From Thiohalobacter thiocyanaticus (lineage in GTDB: Bacteria > Pseudomonadota > Gammaproteobacteria > Thiohalobacterales > Thiohalobacteraceae), in the NCBI RefSeq assembly GCF_002356355.1, contig NZ_AP018052.1, forward strand, positions 2,046,001 through 2,110,000: a stretch of DNA of 64,000 nucleotides, read 5' to 3'. The notes below the pieces were generated by a model. That model ran no database searches and was not told the DNA's origin. It worked only from the letters and a program-made list of their open reading frames with translations. Below are positions 9,585 through 17,912 of the stretch, one piece after another. How positions within the stretch are numbered: position 1 is the stretch's first letter; each line of letters begins with the position of its first letter. A program made the position numbers and the translations under genes.

Positions 9585-9622
9585 AGGAGGCCGGGCAGCC
9601 GCCCGCAAAAGCAGACAACGCC

Positions 9623-10939
9623 ATGAACGACAAGACCAACAAGCACCGTATCGTCATCGTAGGCGGCGGCGCCGGCGGACTGGAACTGGCCACCCGGCTG
9701 GGCAGGAAACTCGGCCGCCGCGGACGCGCCGACATCACCCTGGTGGACGCCAGTCGCACGCATATCTGGAAGCCCCTGCTGCATGAGGTCGCGGCCGGCA
9801 CCTTCGACTCCTACGAGAATCAGCTGGAATATCTGGCCCAGGGGGCCAAGAACGGCTTTCACTTCCGGCTCGGCCGGATGGAGGGTCTGGACCGGGAAAA
9901 AAAGGAAATTCAGGTCGCCCCGACCTACAGCAGCGACGGAGAAGAGATCATCCCGCAGCGCACCTTCGGCTACGACACCCTGGTGATCGCCGTGGGCAGC
10001 GTGAGCAACGATTTCGGCATTCCCGGCGTCAAGCAGCACTGCCTGTTCCTGGATACCAAGACCCAGGCCGAGCAGTTCCAGACCCGACTGCTGGAATCCT
10101 ATATCCATGCCCATGCCCAGAACCGGCCGCTGGAACTCAGTCAGCTCGACGTGGTGATCGCCGGCGGCGGCGCCACCGGCATCGAGCTGGCCGCGCAGCT
10201 GCACAAGGTATCACGGCTGTTCCGGGCCTACGGGCTGGAGACCATCACCCCGAACGCGATCCAGATCAGCATCGTGGAGGCGGCCGAGCGCATCCTGCCC
10301 GGCCTGCCCGAACGCCTGTCCCAGGCCACGCACGCCGAACTGAACCGGCTGGGTATCGATGTCATCACCGGTCAGCGGGTCACCGAGGTAACCGATCAGG
10401 GCGTGCGGACCGACAGTGATCAGTTCATCCCGGCAGCGATCAGGGTATGGGCCGCAGGCATCAAGGCGCCGGATTTCCTGCAGGACATTGCCGGACTGGA
10501 AACCAACCGCGGCAACCAGCTGGTGGTCCGCCCCACTCTGCAGACCACGCGTGATGACGCCATTTTCGCCCTCGGCGACTGCGCCGCCTGTCCCTGGCCG
10601 GAAAAGGACAGCCTGGTGCCGCCACGCGCGCAGGCCGCACACCAGCAGGCCTCGCACCTGTACCGGGTACTGCAGCAGCGCCTCAACGGCGAGCCGCTGT
10701 CGGAATATCACTATCGGGATTACGGCTCGCTGGTCTCGCTCGGCCGCTACAGTACGGTGGGCAATCTGATGGGGAACCTGACCGGTTCCGTGATGGTGGA
10801 AGGCTTTATCGCGCGGATGGTGTACCTGTCACTGTACAAGCTGCACCAGCTGGCGCTGTTCGGGTTCTACCGCACCACCATGCTGAGCATCTCGCACCTG
10901 TTCCGCGCGAGCGTGCATCCGGAGATCAAGCTGCACTAG
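9623..10939 (+). CDS. ndh: Type II NADH dehydrogenase (Ndh-like)
   Basis: 438 residues with two dinucleotide-binding motifs: FAD at the N terminus (IVIVGGGAGGLELA) and NADH in the middle (VVIAGGGATGIELA). The FAD-contact motif IFALGDCAACP is near residue 315. A C-terminal amphipathic or hydrophobic tail (about 390-430) would bind the membrane. It oxidises NADH and reduces quinone without proton pumping. The ATG at 9623 matches the family start; an upstream TTG at 9581 overlaps the amylosucrase stop and would add 14 non-conserved residues. It converges on the next gene, sharing a CTAG. Confidence 0.92.
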   Translation: MNDKTNKHRIVIVGGGAGGLELATRLGRKLGRRGRADITLVDASRTHIWKPLLHEVAAGTFDSYENQLEYLAQGAKNGFHFRLGRMEGLDREKKEIQVAPTYSSDGEEIIPQRTFGYDTLVIAVGSVSNDFGIPGVKQHCLFLDTKTQAEQFQTRLLESYIHAHAQNRPLELSQLDVVIAGGGATGIELAAQLHKVSRLFRAYGLETITPNAIQISIVEAAERILPGLPERLSQATHAELNRLGIDVITGQRVTEVTDQGVRTDSDQFIPAAIRVWAAGIKAPDFLQDIAGLETNRGNQLVVRPTLQTTRDDAIFALGDCAACPWPEKDSLVPPRAQAAHQQASHLYRVLQQRLNGEPLSEYHYRDYGSLVSLGRYSTVGNLMGNLTGSVMVEGFIARMVYLSLYKLHQLALFGFYRTTMLSISHLFRASVHPEIKLH

Positions 10940-11613
10940 TGCTGGGCACTGAGCCGCCGGCGTGCCGCAGCCGCCAGCCCGACCAGGCCGGAACCGAACA
11001 GCAGCAGTGCGCCCGGCACCGGAACGGCTGCCGGCGGGACCAGTCCGTCGGTCTCCATGGTCAGGAAGCCCAGCCCGCCCCGGGTCTCGGGGAAATAGCG
11101 CCCGAACAGGCCCACCTGCAGGTCCGCGCTCTCCAGACCGAGCAACAGGCTGGTGTAGTCGACGGCCAGCGCGAAACGGATCGCCAGCGACTCGTGCACG
11201 GCCTCCGTACCCGCGTTGATACCGCTTACCGTGGCCGGGCCGCTGATACCGAAGTCATAGGCGGGATCACGTTTCGCCGGATGCAGGGTACCGGGCCTGG
11301 CCAGCCCCTCCATCAGGTCCACCCGGCCCACGCTGCCGCTCTCGATGGCATTCAGGCCGGAGAAATAGCCATCACCGAAGAAATAGATATGCGGCAGCAC
11401 CACCGAGGCCTCCGGGCCGATGTTGGCAAAGGTGAAAGTCACCTCGTCGGCTGCGCTCTGGCTGACATCGATACGGAACTGGGACTCGCCGATGGCACAG
11501 CCTACATCCACGTTGGGTCGGGTGGCAACGCAGACCGGATCGAGGGAGACGGCCTGCAGCAGACCGGGAAGCAGCAGCAGCAGACTGAGAAAACCGGTTT
11601 TGAAACGGGACAT
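10936..11613 (-). CDS. Secreted protein with PEP-CTERM-like sorting signal
   Basis: 225 residues. The N terminus (SRFKTGFLSLLLLLPGLLQA) is a clear signal peptide. The C terminus has the tripartite sorting signal VPVPGALLLFGSGLVGLAAA followed by basic RRR, with a PEP-like VPVPG motif. Such proteins are processed by exosortase and often belong to exopolysaccharide or biofilm matrices. The middle is Gly/Ser/Val-rich with no recognised domain. I start at the ATG at 11613, preceded by ACAGGTAG; upstream in-frame ATGs at 11634 and 11643 lack signal-peptide character. No exosortase gene is in the window. Confidence 0.85.
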   Translation of the reverse strand: MSRFKTGFLSLLLLLPGLLQAVSLDPVCVATRPNVDVGCAIGESQFRIDVSQSAADEVTFTFANIGPEASVVLPHIYFFGDGYFSGLNAIESGSVGRVDLMEGLARPGTLHPAKRDPAYDFGISGPATVSGINAGTEAVHESLAIRFALAVDYTSLLLGLESADLQVGLFGRYFPETRGGLGFLTMETDGLVPPAAVPVPGALLLFGSGLVGLAAAARRRLSAQH

Positions 11614-12014
11614 GGAACTACCTGTCGTTGGCATATGAGTCATCCAGCGATGTAATGCAATCACCAGGCCAGGTTTCTAACTTCCTAATATCGTATATAT
11701 TTCCCTGAACCCTGGCTCAGCCGCTTTGAAAAATGTAACTAATTTCGACAAGGCGATTTCCGGGAAAATATCATCTCTATAATTTATTTTAATATCATTA
11801 AGATAAATTAATTAAAAAATCATAATTTTAGACTACAGCATTTTATATGAGGTTTTTTTGTAAGATATTGCTTACATATTCGGATAATTTTACATACATG
11901 GATGCGGCTCAACGCATCGCTGCGGGCAGGGTGGACCGGCAGGTGGGCGCGGAGTGATGACAACGGCCGTCCGGTCCCGTCTGGCCACGGGACCGGACGT
12001 GCCCTGAAGCAGGA
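11614..12014. other. AT-rich intergenic region without a gene
   Basis: About 400 bases without a credible coding region. From about 11690 to 11900 the sequence is strikingly A/T-rich (runs such as TAATTTATTTTAATATC and AATTAATTAAAAAATC), in contrast with its GC-rich surroundings. It lies upstream of the PEP-CTERM gene (minus strand) and downstream of the S24-fold gene. It probably carries the promoter and perhaps nucleoid-protein binding sites for the former. Confidence 0.6.
11968..11999 (-). terminator. Strong hairpin after the S24-fold gene
   Basis: Perfect 12-base inverted repeat CGTCCGGTCCCG / CGGGACCGGACG with an 8-base loop, 15 bases past the stop of the minus-strand gene at 12015. No U-tract follows, so it may be a processing or stabilising hairpin rather than a full intrinsic terminator. 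Confidence 0.55.
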
Positions 12015-12356
12015 TCAGTCGTAGTGCTTGTGGTAACTGCGGCGGGTACCCGCGCGCTGCACGATCACACCGGAGATTTGGTGCAGGCCATCGATCTCAA
12101 GGGTGTCGTAACTGGAACGCATGGGCTTGAGGTAATAGCGGTCGTCCTGGACCAGCAACTGGCGGAAGATCAGGTCGTCCCCCTGCAGCCTGGCCAGCAC
12201 GAAGCAGCCGTTCTGTACCACGCCGGAGGGATCGATGATGATGATGCAACCCTTGGCGAACTCGGGTTCCATACTGTCGTCGAGTACCTGCAGTGCAAAC
12301 AGTTCCGCCTCGCCGCAGGAACCGGAATCGATCTGTATGTCGAGGGATTCGCTCAT
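12015..12356 (-). CDS. Stand-alone S24 (LexA/UmuD-fold) protein with predicted dead catalytic dyad
   Basis: 113 residues consisting only of the S24 peptidase fold, without a DNA-binding domain. The serine motif is present (LDDSMEPEF, Ser28), as is the following strand segment GCIIIIDPSG. In LexA and UmuD the catalytic lysine lies exactly 37 residues after the serine, in a V-x-V-K-R-L strand. Here that position is Arg65 (LIFRQL). Autoproteolysis is therefore unlikely; the domain may serve in protein binding. It precedes nothing in the same operon except cysG, 40 bases upstream on the same strand, so it is probably cotranscribed behind cysG. Confidence 0.75.
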   Translation of the reverse strand: MSESLDIQIDSGSCGEAELFALQVLDDSMEPEFAKGCIIIIDPSGVVQNGCFVLARLQGDDLIFRQLLVQDDRYYLKPMRSSYDTLEIDGLHQISGVIVQRAGTRRSYHKHYD

Positions 12357-12396
12357 CGCTCACCTCCTGCCTGTACGGCATTGCTTGCAGTGGACC

Positions 12397-13833
12397 TCAA
12401 CTGCGCCCGGCCTGGCCGTGCGAGCTGAAGACGGTGCCGGGAGTATGCTCCTCGGCCTGATACCACTCGAGTTTCTCATGCAGCTTGACCACCTCGCCGA
12501 CGATGGTCAGGGTCGGCGCCCGTACCTCGGCCTGACGCACGATCTCGGGCAGGGTGCGGACCGTGCCGATGAGCACGCGCTGGTTGGGCGTGGTGCCCTG
12601 CTCCACCAGCGCAGCCGGCATGTCCGGTGACATGCCGTGCTCGACCAGCCGCTGGCTGATCACGGAAATGCCGGTCAGTCCCATGTAGAAGACCACGGTC
12701 TGGCGCGGCTGCACCAGGGCCGGCCAGTTCAGATCCAGATCCCCGGCCTTGAGATGCCCGGTCACGAAGGTCACCGACTGGGCGTAATCGCGATGCGTCA
12801 GCGGAATCCCGGAATAGCTGGCACAACCGGCGGCAGCGGTGATTCCGGGCACCACCTGAAACGGCACGCCCTCCTGGGCCAGGGTCTCGATCTCCTCGCC
12901 GCCGCGGCCGAAAATGAAGGGGTCTCCGCCCTTGAGCCGCAGTACCCGCTTGCCCTGCCTGGCATGCTCGACCAGCAGCTGATTGATGCCTTCCTGCGGT
13001 ACGGCGTGGTTGTCCTTCTCCTTGCCGACATAGTAGCGCTCGGCATCGCGGCGGGTCATGTCCAGGATCGGCCCGGCCACCAGCCGGTCGTAGATGACCA
13101 CATCGGCCTGCTGCATCAGCCGTACTGCGCGGAAGGTCAGCAGGTCGGGGTCGCCCGGCCCGGCGCCGACCAGGTAGACCTCGCCCATCTCGCGGCCGGC
13201 CGACTTGCCGGCCAGGGCATCCTCGAGCGCCTGGCGGGCCTCGTCGTCGCGTCCGGCGAACACCATTTCGGCGATCGGTCCCTGCAGTACCTCCTCCCAG
13301 AAATGGCGGCGTTTGCCCTCGTCCGGGATCGCAGACCGCGCCCTGTCACGATAGGCCTCGGCCATGGCCGCCAGCCGACCGTAGGTGGAGGGAATCAGGG
13401 TCTCCAGGCGGGCGCGCAGCTGGCGCGCCAGCACCGGGGAGGCACCGCCCGTGGACACGCTCACCAGTACCGGCGTCCGGTCCATGATGGAGGGAACGAT
13501 GAAGCTGCACAGTTCGGCATTGTCGACCACATTGACCGGGATGCCGCGGGCCTGACACAACCCGGAGATGTGCGCATTGACGGCACTGTCATCGGTCGCG
13601 GCAATGACCAGGTGTTTGCCGTCGATGTCCGAGTCCTCGAACAGCCCCTGCCGCCACTGGATCGCCCCGCCGTCGGCCTGGCGCTGCAGTTCCGCTGTCA
13701 GGGCCGGGGCAACCAGGTGCACCTGCCCCTGCGCCCGCTGCAGCAGGGCCACCTTGCGCTGGGCCACTCCGCCCCCGCCGACCACCAGACAGGGTTTGTC
13801 GGCCAGGGTCAGGTAAATCGGTAAATAGTCCAT
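12397..13833 (-). CDS. cysG: Siroheme synthase CysG (dehydrogenase/ferrochelatase plus uroporphyrinogen III methyltransferase)
   Basis: 478 residues. The N-terminal CysG^A part has an NAD-binding motif (VVGGGGVAQRKVALL), and Ser128-region sequence VSTGGASPVLARQLR. The C-terminal SUMT domain has VGAGPGDPDLLT, LKGGDPFIFGRGGEE and VVPGITAAAGCASY. It makes siroheme from uroporphyrinogen III. The ATG at 13833 (MDYLPIYL) is the standard start; longer in-frame extensions are Arg-rich and not conserved. Siroheme is the cofactor of DsrAB and the substrate of DsrN, so this gene supports the dsr genes at the window's left end. The S24-fold gene follows in the same direction. Confidence 0.96.
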   Translation of the reverse strand: MDYLPIYLTLADKPCLVVGGGGVAQRKVALLQRAQGQVHLVAPALTAELQRQADGGAIQWRQGLFEDSDIDGKHLVIAATDDSAVNAHISGLCQARGIPVNVVDNAELCSFIVPSIMDRTPVLVSVSTGGASPVLARQLRARLETLIPSTYGRLAAMAEAYRDRARSAIPDEGKRRHFWEEVLQGPIAEMVFAGRDDEARQALEDALAGKSAGREMGEVYLVGAGPGDPDLLTFRAVRLMQQADVVIYDRLVAGPILDMTRRDAERYYVGKEKDNHAVPQEGINQLLVEHARQGKRVLRLKGGDPFIFGRGGEEIETLAQEGVPFQVVPGITAAAGCASYSGIPLTHRDYAQSVTFVTGHLKAGDLDLNWPALVQPRQTVVFYMGLTGISVISQRLVEHGMSPDMPAALVEQGTTPNQRVLIGTVRTLPEIVRQAEVRAPTLTIVGEVVKLHEKLEWYQAEEHTPGTVFSSHGQAGRS

Positions 13834-14006
13834 CGATGCTGATCCAACGTGGGAGACAAGGCCGCGTTCAGGCACGCAACGCGGCGGGCAAAGCCGGGTT
13901 GCGCGCGCAGCCCGGACCGGGCGCAACTATAATTGTTTAGATACTGTTTTACAAGAGATTTCCAGAAAGACAGGAAGGGTTTTCAGCGCTGCGGGGGATC
14001 GCGTAC

Positions 14007-14666
14007 TCAGGGGAAGCGCTTGCGGAAGCTGCCCATCAGGCTGTAGCCGTTGTCCTCGCCGGCCAGACCGAAGCCGGAACGGTCGATCAGGCGGATGCCC
14101 AGGCCGTAGCTGTCGAAGTTGCCCTCGGCGGCAATGCTGAGATCCGGATAGCCGTGTTCGAAGCCCACCCCCTGGCGATAGCTCTGCCCCATCTGCAGGG
14201 ACAGGGACAGGCGCTCACTCACCGGCGCCTTCCAGCCCGCCTGATAGTAGAAACTGCGATCGCCGTCCATGCTCTGCGGCTCATCCAGATACCAGACCTG
14301 GCCACTGAACCCCTGGTAGCGGAAGCCGAGAAAGGCGTCATGATAATCGTGTCGGGACAGGCCCAGCGGTTCTACCGCGCGCTCCCGGCCGTGGGCCATG
14401 CCGGCATCCAGCGCCAGACCGTTGTCCAGGGTGTGGGACAGCTGCAGGCCCTGCGGGGCGGTATGAGCGGTGGCGCCGGCTGCGGCGTTGGCACGGTTGT
14501 AGCCGGCGAGCGGGTCACGCGCCAGGGCGGAGTCAGCCGTGGAAAAGGCCCAGCCTTCGTAACCCGACGCGGCATCCGCGGCCAGCGCCGGAAAGGCACA
14601 GGCCTGAGCACCCAGGAAGGTGCCCAGGGCCAGGGTCCGGAAGAACTGGTTGCCGTTGGCTGGCAT
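14007..14666 (-). CDS. Exported beta-strand-rich protein, possibly TorF-like
   Basis: 219 residues. A signal peptide ends near residue 29 (...FPALAADA). The mature part alternates aromatic and polar residues as in outer-membrane beta structures (for example FLGFRYQGFSGQVWYLDE and RLSLSLQMGQSYRQGV) and ends in Phe-Pro after FRKRF. Spacing of strands resembles the TorF-type putative porin family, but I cannot confirm membership. Neighbours (cysG and pepN, same strand) give no functional hint. Confidence 0.6.
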   Translation of the reverse strand: MPANGNQFFRTLALGTFLGAQACAFPALAADAASGYEGWAFSTADSALARDPLAGYNRANAAAGATAHTAPQGLQLSHTLDNGLALDAGMAHGRERAVEPLGLSRHDYHDAFLGFRYQGFSGQVWYLDEPQSMDGDRSFYYQAGWKAPVSERLSLSLQMGQSYRQGVGFEHGYPDLSIAAEGNFDSYGLGIRLIDRSGFGLAGEDNGYSLMGSFRKRFP

Positions 14667-14863
14667 GGCGGTCGTACGTGGCTGTGAGGCTCGATCAAAT
14701 AGAATAATTTGACGCTAACATAGCACAGCGCGTTCCACCGATACAGGGTTCACACTTCCCGCCGGCGGCCAGGTCAGAGACCCTTTGAGACTGTACTGAC
14801 TAAGCAACTGAATTGTCTCACAGGACGGCGCCGGCCACGGGGCGGGCCGGTGACCGGCTGGAC
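14667..14863. other. Short gap between pepN and the exported protein gene
   Basis: 197 bases, no coding potential seen. The segment AAATAGAATAATTTGACGC near 14696-14714 is A/T-rich and could hold the promoter of the minus-strand exported protein gene. No convincing terminator. Confidence 0.4.
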
Positions 14864-17527
14864 TCAGTCCGTACCGGTATCGTCGCCCAGGCTGCGGGCG
14901 GCGATTTCGTAGAGATCCCGCGATACTCCGCCGGCGTCGCGCATCTTCTCCAACTCGGTCCGCATCCCGGCCTGGCGTGTCGGATTGTAGCGACGCCAGT
15001 CGGTGAAGGCCGCGGCCAGACGCGAGGCCACCTGGGGGTTGCGGCCATCGAGGGTACGGATCTGCTCACCGATGAAGCGGTAACCTGCACCTGAGGCCTG
15101 GTGGAACCCCACCGGATTGCCCTGGGCGAAGGCCCGCAGCAGCGCATAGACCTTGTTGGGATTGGTCAGGCTGAAGGCCGGATGGCCGGTCAGGGCCTGG
15201 ACCCGCTCCAGGGTATCCGCACGGTCGGCGGTCGCCTGCAGGCTGAGCCACTTGTCCACTACCAGGGTGTCCTGCTGCCAGCGGCTGTAGAAATCCTCCA
15301 GAACCGCCTCTCGCTGCGGGCAGTCACTGTTGACCAGCGCCTGCAGCGCGGCCAGCGAGTCGGTCATGTTGCCGGCCTGCTCGTACTGGCGCAGGGCCAG
15401 CTGGTAGGCGGAGTCGTCCTCGCAGGCGATGAGATAGCTCAGGCACAGGTTGCGCAGTCGGCGCCGGCCGGCCGAGGCGGCATCCGGGCTGTAGGCGCCG
15501 GTCTCGGTCAGCTGCTCATAGCAGGCCTCCAGGTCCGGGCGCAGCGCCCGGGACAGGGTCAGGCGCAGGGCCTGGCGGGCGGTATGCAGCTGTTCCGGTT
15601 CGATCGGATCGACGAATTCGGCCAGATAGCCCTCGGCCGGCAGGGTCAGGGCCAGGGCACGCAGGGCCGGATCCAGGGCCGTGTCGGCCAGGGTCCGCCG
15701 GGCCGCCTCGATCAGGGGCCGGGCGGTGTCGGCATCCAGGGCCTGCGGTGGATGTGTCAGCAGCAGGCGCCGGGCCAGGGTCTGGCCGGCCTCCCAGCGG
15801 CAGAAGGGATCCCGCTCATGGGCCGAGAGCAATGCCAGTTCCGCATCGGTGTAGTCCAGCGCCAGCTTGACCGGCGCGGAGAAACCGCGCAGCAGCACCG
15901 GCACCGGCTCGGCCGGAATGTCCTGGAAGACGAAGGTCTCCTCCTCCCGGCACAACTCCAGTACCCGCGATTCGCCGCCGGCTGCAGCCTCGCCGTACAG
16001 CCGCAGCGGCAGCGCCCTGCCCTCGCGGTCGCACAGCCCCATGGCCACCGGGATGTGGAAGGGCTGCTTGTCCGACTGTCCCGGCGTGGGCGGGCAGTGC
16101 TGGCGCAGGGTCAGGGCACAGGTACGGGCCTGCGGGTCGTAGTGACGCTCCAACTCGAGTTCGGGTGTGCCGGCCTGGTCGTACCAGCGCCGGAACTGCT
16201 GCAGGCTGACACCGGTGGCCGCCTCCATGGCATTGACGAAGTCATCCGTGGTCACGGCCTGACCATCATGGCGTTCAAAGTACAGATCGCAGCCGCGGCG
16301 AAAACCCTCGGTGCCAAGCAGGGTGTGCAGCATCCGCACCACCTCGGCGCCCTTGTTGTAGACGGTCACGGTATAGAAGTTGTCGATGGCAACATAGTGA
16401 TCCGGCTTGACCGGGTGTGCCATGGGGCCGGCATCCTCGCGGAACTGGTGGGTGCGCAGAATGTTGACGTCGCCGATACGCTGCACGCCGCGCGAGTTCA
16501 TGTCGGATGAGAACTCCTGGTCGCGGAACACGGTGAAGCCTTCCTTGAGGCTCAGCTGGAACCAGTCCCGGCAGGTCACCCGGTTGCCTGACCAGTTGTG
16601 GAAATACTCATGGCCGATGACACTCTCGATATTCTGATAATCGGCATCGGTCGCCGTATCCGGGCGCGCCAGCACATAACGCGAATTGAAGACATTGAGG
16701 CCCTTGTTCTCCATTGCGCCCATGTTGAAATCATCGACGGCAACGATCATGTAACGATCAAGATCATATTCCCGGCCGTAGACCTCCTCGTCCCAGCGCA
16801 TGGCGTGCTTGAGCGAGGCCATGGCATGATCGCACTTGTCCAGATTGTGCTTCTGCACATAGATATAGAGATCGACCTCGCGCCCGGAACGGGTCACGAA
16901 ACGGTCCCGGATCCAGCCCAGGTCGCCGGCCACCAGGGCGAACAGGTAACAGGGCTTGGGGAAGGGATCCTGCCAGGTGACATAGTGACGGCCGTCCTCC
17001 AGCTCGCCGCTGGCGATCGGGTTGCCGTTGGACAGCAGCACCGGAGTGGCGACCTTGTCCGCGCGCAGGGTGGTGGTGAAGCGCGCCATCACATCCGGCC
17101 GGTCCGGATAGAAGGTGATACGGCGAAAGCCTTCGGCCTCGCACTGGGTGCAGAAGTTGCCGCTGGAGGTATAGAGCCCGGAGAGTTCGGTGTTGGCGCT
17201 CGGGTTGATGCGGGTCTCGATCTCCAGCACTCCGGTCTCGGGCAGCCCCCGGACCTCGAGACCAGCTTCATCCAGGCGATAGCGGTCTGCCGTCAGCGGC
17301 TCGCCGTCCAGGGCAATGCCCAGCAGTTCCAGCGCCTCGCCGTCGAGGTGCAGGGGCGTGTCCGGCCCGGTCTCCGGCGCCCGGCGAAACTGCAGCCGGG
17401 AACGCACCCGGGTCGCCTGCGGGTCCAGGTCGAACTCCAGTTCCACCGCCTCGATCTGCCAGGCCGGTGGCTGATAGTCCTTGAGATAGACAGTGGCGGG
17501 CTTCGGGGTGCTGGCTTTGCGGTCCAT
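14864..17527 (-). CDS. pepN: Aminopeptidase N (PepN, M1 metallopeptidase)
   Basis: 887 residues, usual length. It has the exopeptidase motif GAMENKG and the zinc site HEYFHNWSGNR followed by the second glutamate in LSLKEGFTVFRDQEF. An N-terminal beta domain and a C-terminal helical domain complete the M1 type seen in E. coli PepN. It removes N-terminal residues from peptides in the cytoplasm. A nested repeat element lies directly upstream of the start, between this gene and the tandem-DsrC gene. Confidence 0.97.
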   Translation of the reverse strand: MDRKASTPKPATVYLKDYQPPAWQIEAVELEFDLDPQATRVRSRLQFRRAPETGPDTPLHLDGEALELLGIALDGEPLTADRYRLDEAGLEVRGLPETGVLEIETRINPSANTELSGLYTSSGNFCTQCEAEGFRRITFYPDRPDVMARFTTTLRADKVATPVLLSNGNPIASGELEDGRHYVTWQDPFPKPCYLFALVAGDLGWIRDRFVTRSGREVDLYIYVQKHNLDKCDHAMASLKHAMRWDEEVYGREYDLDRYMIVAVDDFNMGAMENKGLNVFNSRYVLARPDTATDADYQNIESVIGHEYFHNWSGNRVTCRDWFQLSLKEGFTVFRDQEFSSDMNSRGVQRIGDVNILRTHQFREDAGPMAHPVKPDHYVAIDNFYTVTVYNKGAEVVRMLHTLLGTEGFRRGCDLYFERHDGQAVTTDDFVNAMEAATGVSLQQFRRWYDQAGTPELELERHYDPQARTCALTLRQHCPPTPGQSDKQPFHIPVAMGLCDREGRALPLRLYGEAAAGGESRVLELCREEETFVFQDIPAEPVPVLLRGFSAPVKLALDYTDAELALLSAHERDPFCRWEAGQTLARRLLLTHPPQALDADTARPLIEAARRTLADTALDPALRALALTLPAEGYLAEFVDPIEPEQLHTARQALRLTLSRALRPDLEACYEQLTETGAYSPDAASAGRRRLRNLCLSYLIACEDDSAYQLALRQYEQAGNMTDSLAALQALVNSDCPQREAVLEDFYSRWQQDTLVVDKWLSLQATADRADTLERVQALTGHPAFSLTNPNKVYALLRAFAQGNPVGFHQASGAGYRFIGEQIRTLDGRNPQVASRLAAAFTDWRRYNPTRQAGMRTELEKMRDAGGVSRDLYEIAARSLGDDTGTD

Positions 17528-17618
17528 GGCGGGCGATTCCGGGTTGCTGTGTCACAGGACCCTTTATTCTGCCCGAATCGACGGGCTGTGGCATCCCATC
17601 CCGCCGGATCACGATGGC

Positions 17619-17796
17619 GACGGAACACACGGAATGCACGGACACATTGAAATCTTATGGCATCGTAGGTCGGGTTAGCGCAGCGTAACCCGACACTCAC
17701 GGCGGAAACGTCGGGTTACGCCCTGTCGGGCTAACCCGACCTACGATGCTCATACAATGATAAGCCTGTCCGTGCTTTCCGTGTTTTCCGTGGCCA
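17619..17796. repeat. Nested inverted repeat element (family B around family A)
   Basis: Outer imperfect arms: GACGGAACACACGGAATGC... (from 17619) and, inverted, CCGTGCTTTCCGTGTTTTCC (to about 17796). Inside lies a family A palindrome at 17661-17748, whose ends are a perfect 19-base inverted repeat (CATCGTAGGTCGGGTTAGC and its complement), with internal GTAACCCGAC / GTCGGGTTAC arms. Related copies occur at 23279, 24123, 25649, 34089 and 49210. Confidence 0.85.
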
Positions 17797-17797
17797 T

Positions 17798-17825
17798 AAA
17801 AAAACCCTCCCTTTACAGGGAGGGT
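17798..17825 (-). terminator. Intrinsic terminator of the tandem-DsrC gene
   Basis: On the minus strand the stem ACCCTCCCT-(GTAA)-AGGGAGGGT is followed by a run of seven T. It lies 88 bases past the stop of the gene at 17913-18704. Confidence 0.88.
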
Positions 17826-17912
17826 AAAGCTACACCCCTCGAAGAAAACGGTGTAAGCAGGTTTACGGCGATTACCGTAAATTCTTTAGTGTTGTTGGTA
17901 TGACCAACAGAT

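Noticed and set aside
9581-9622. TTG start for ndh overlapping the amylosucrase stop
   Set aside because: The added residues are not conserved-looking and the FAD motif spacing fits the ATG at 9623.
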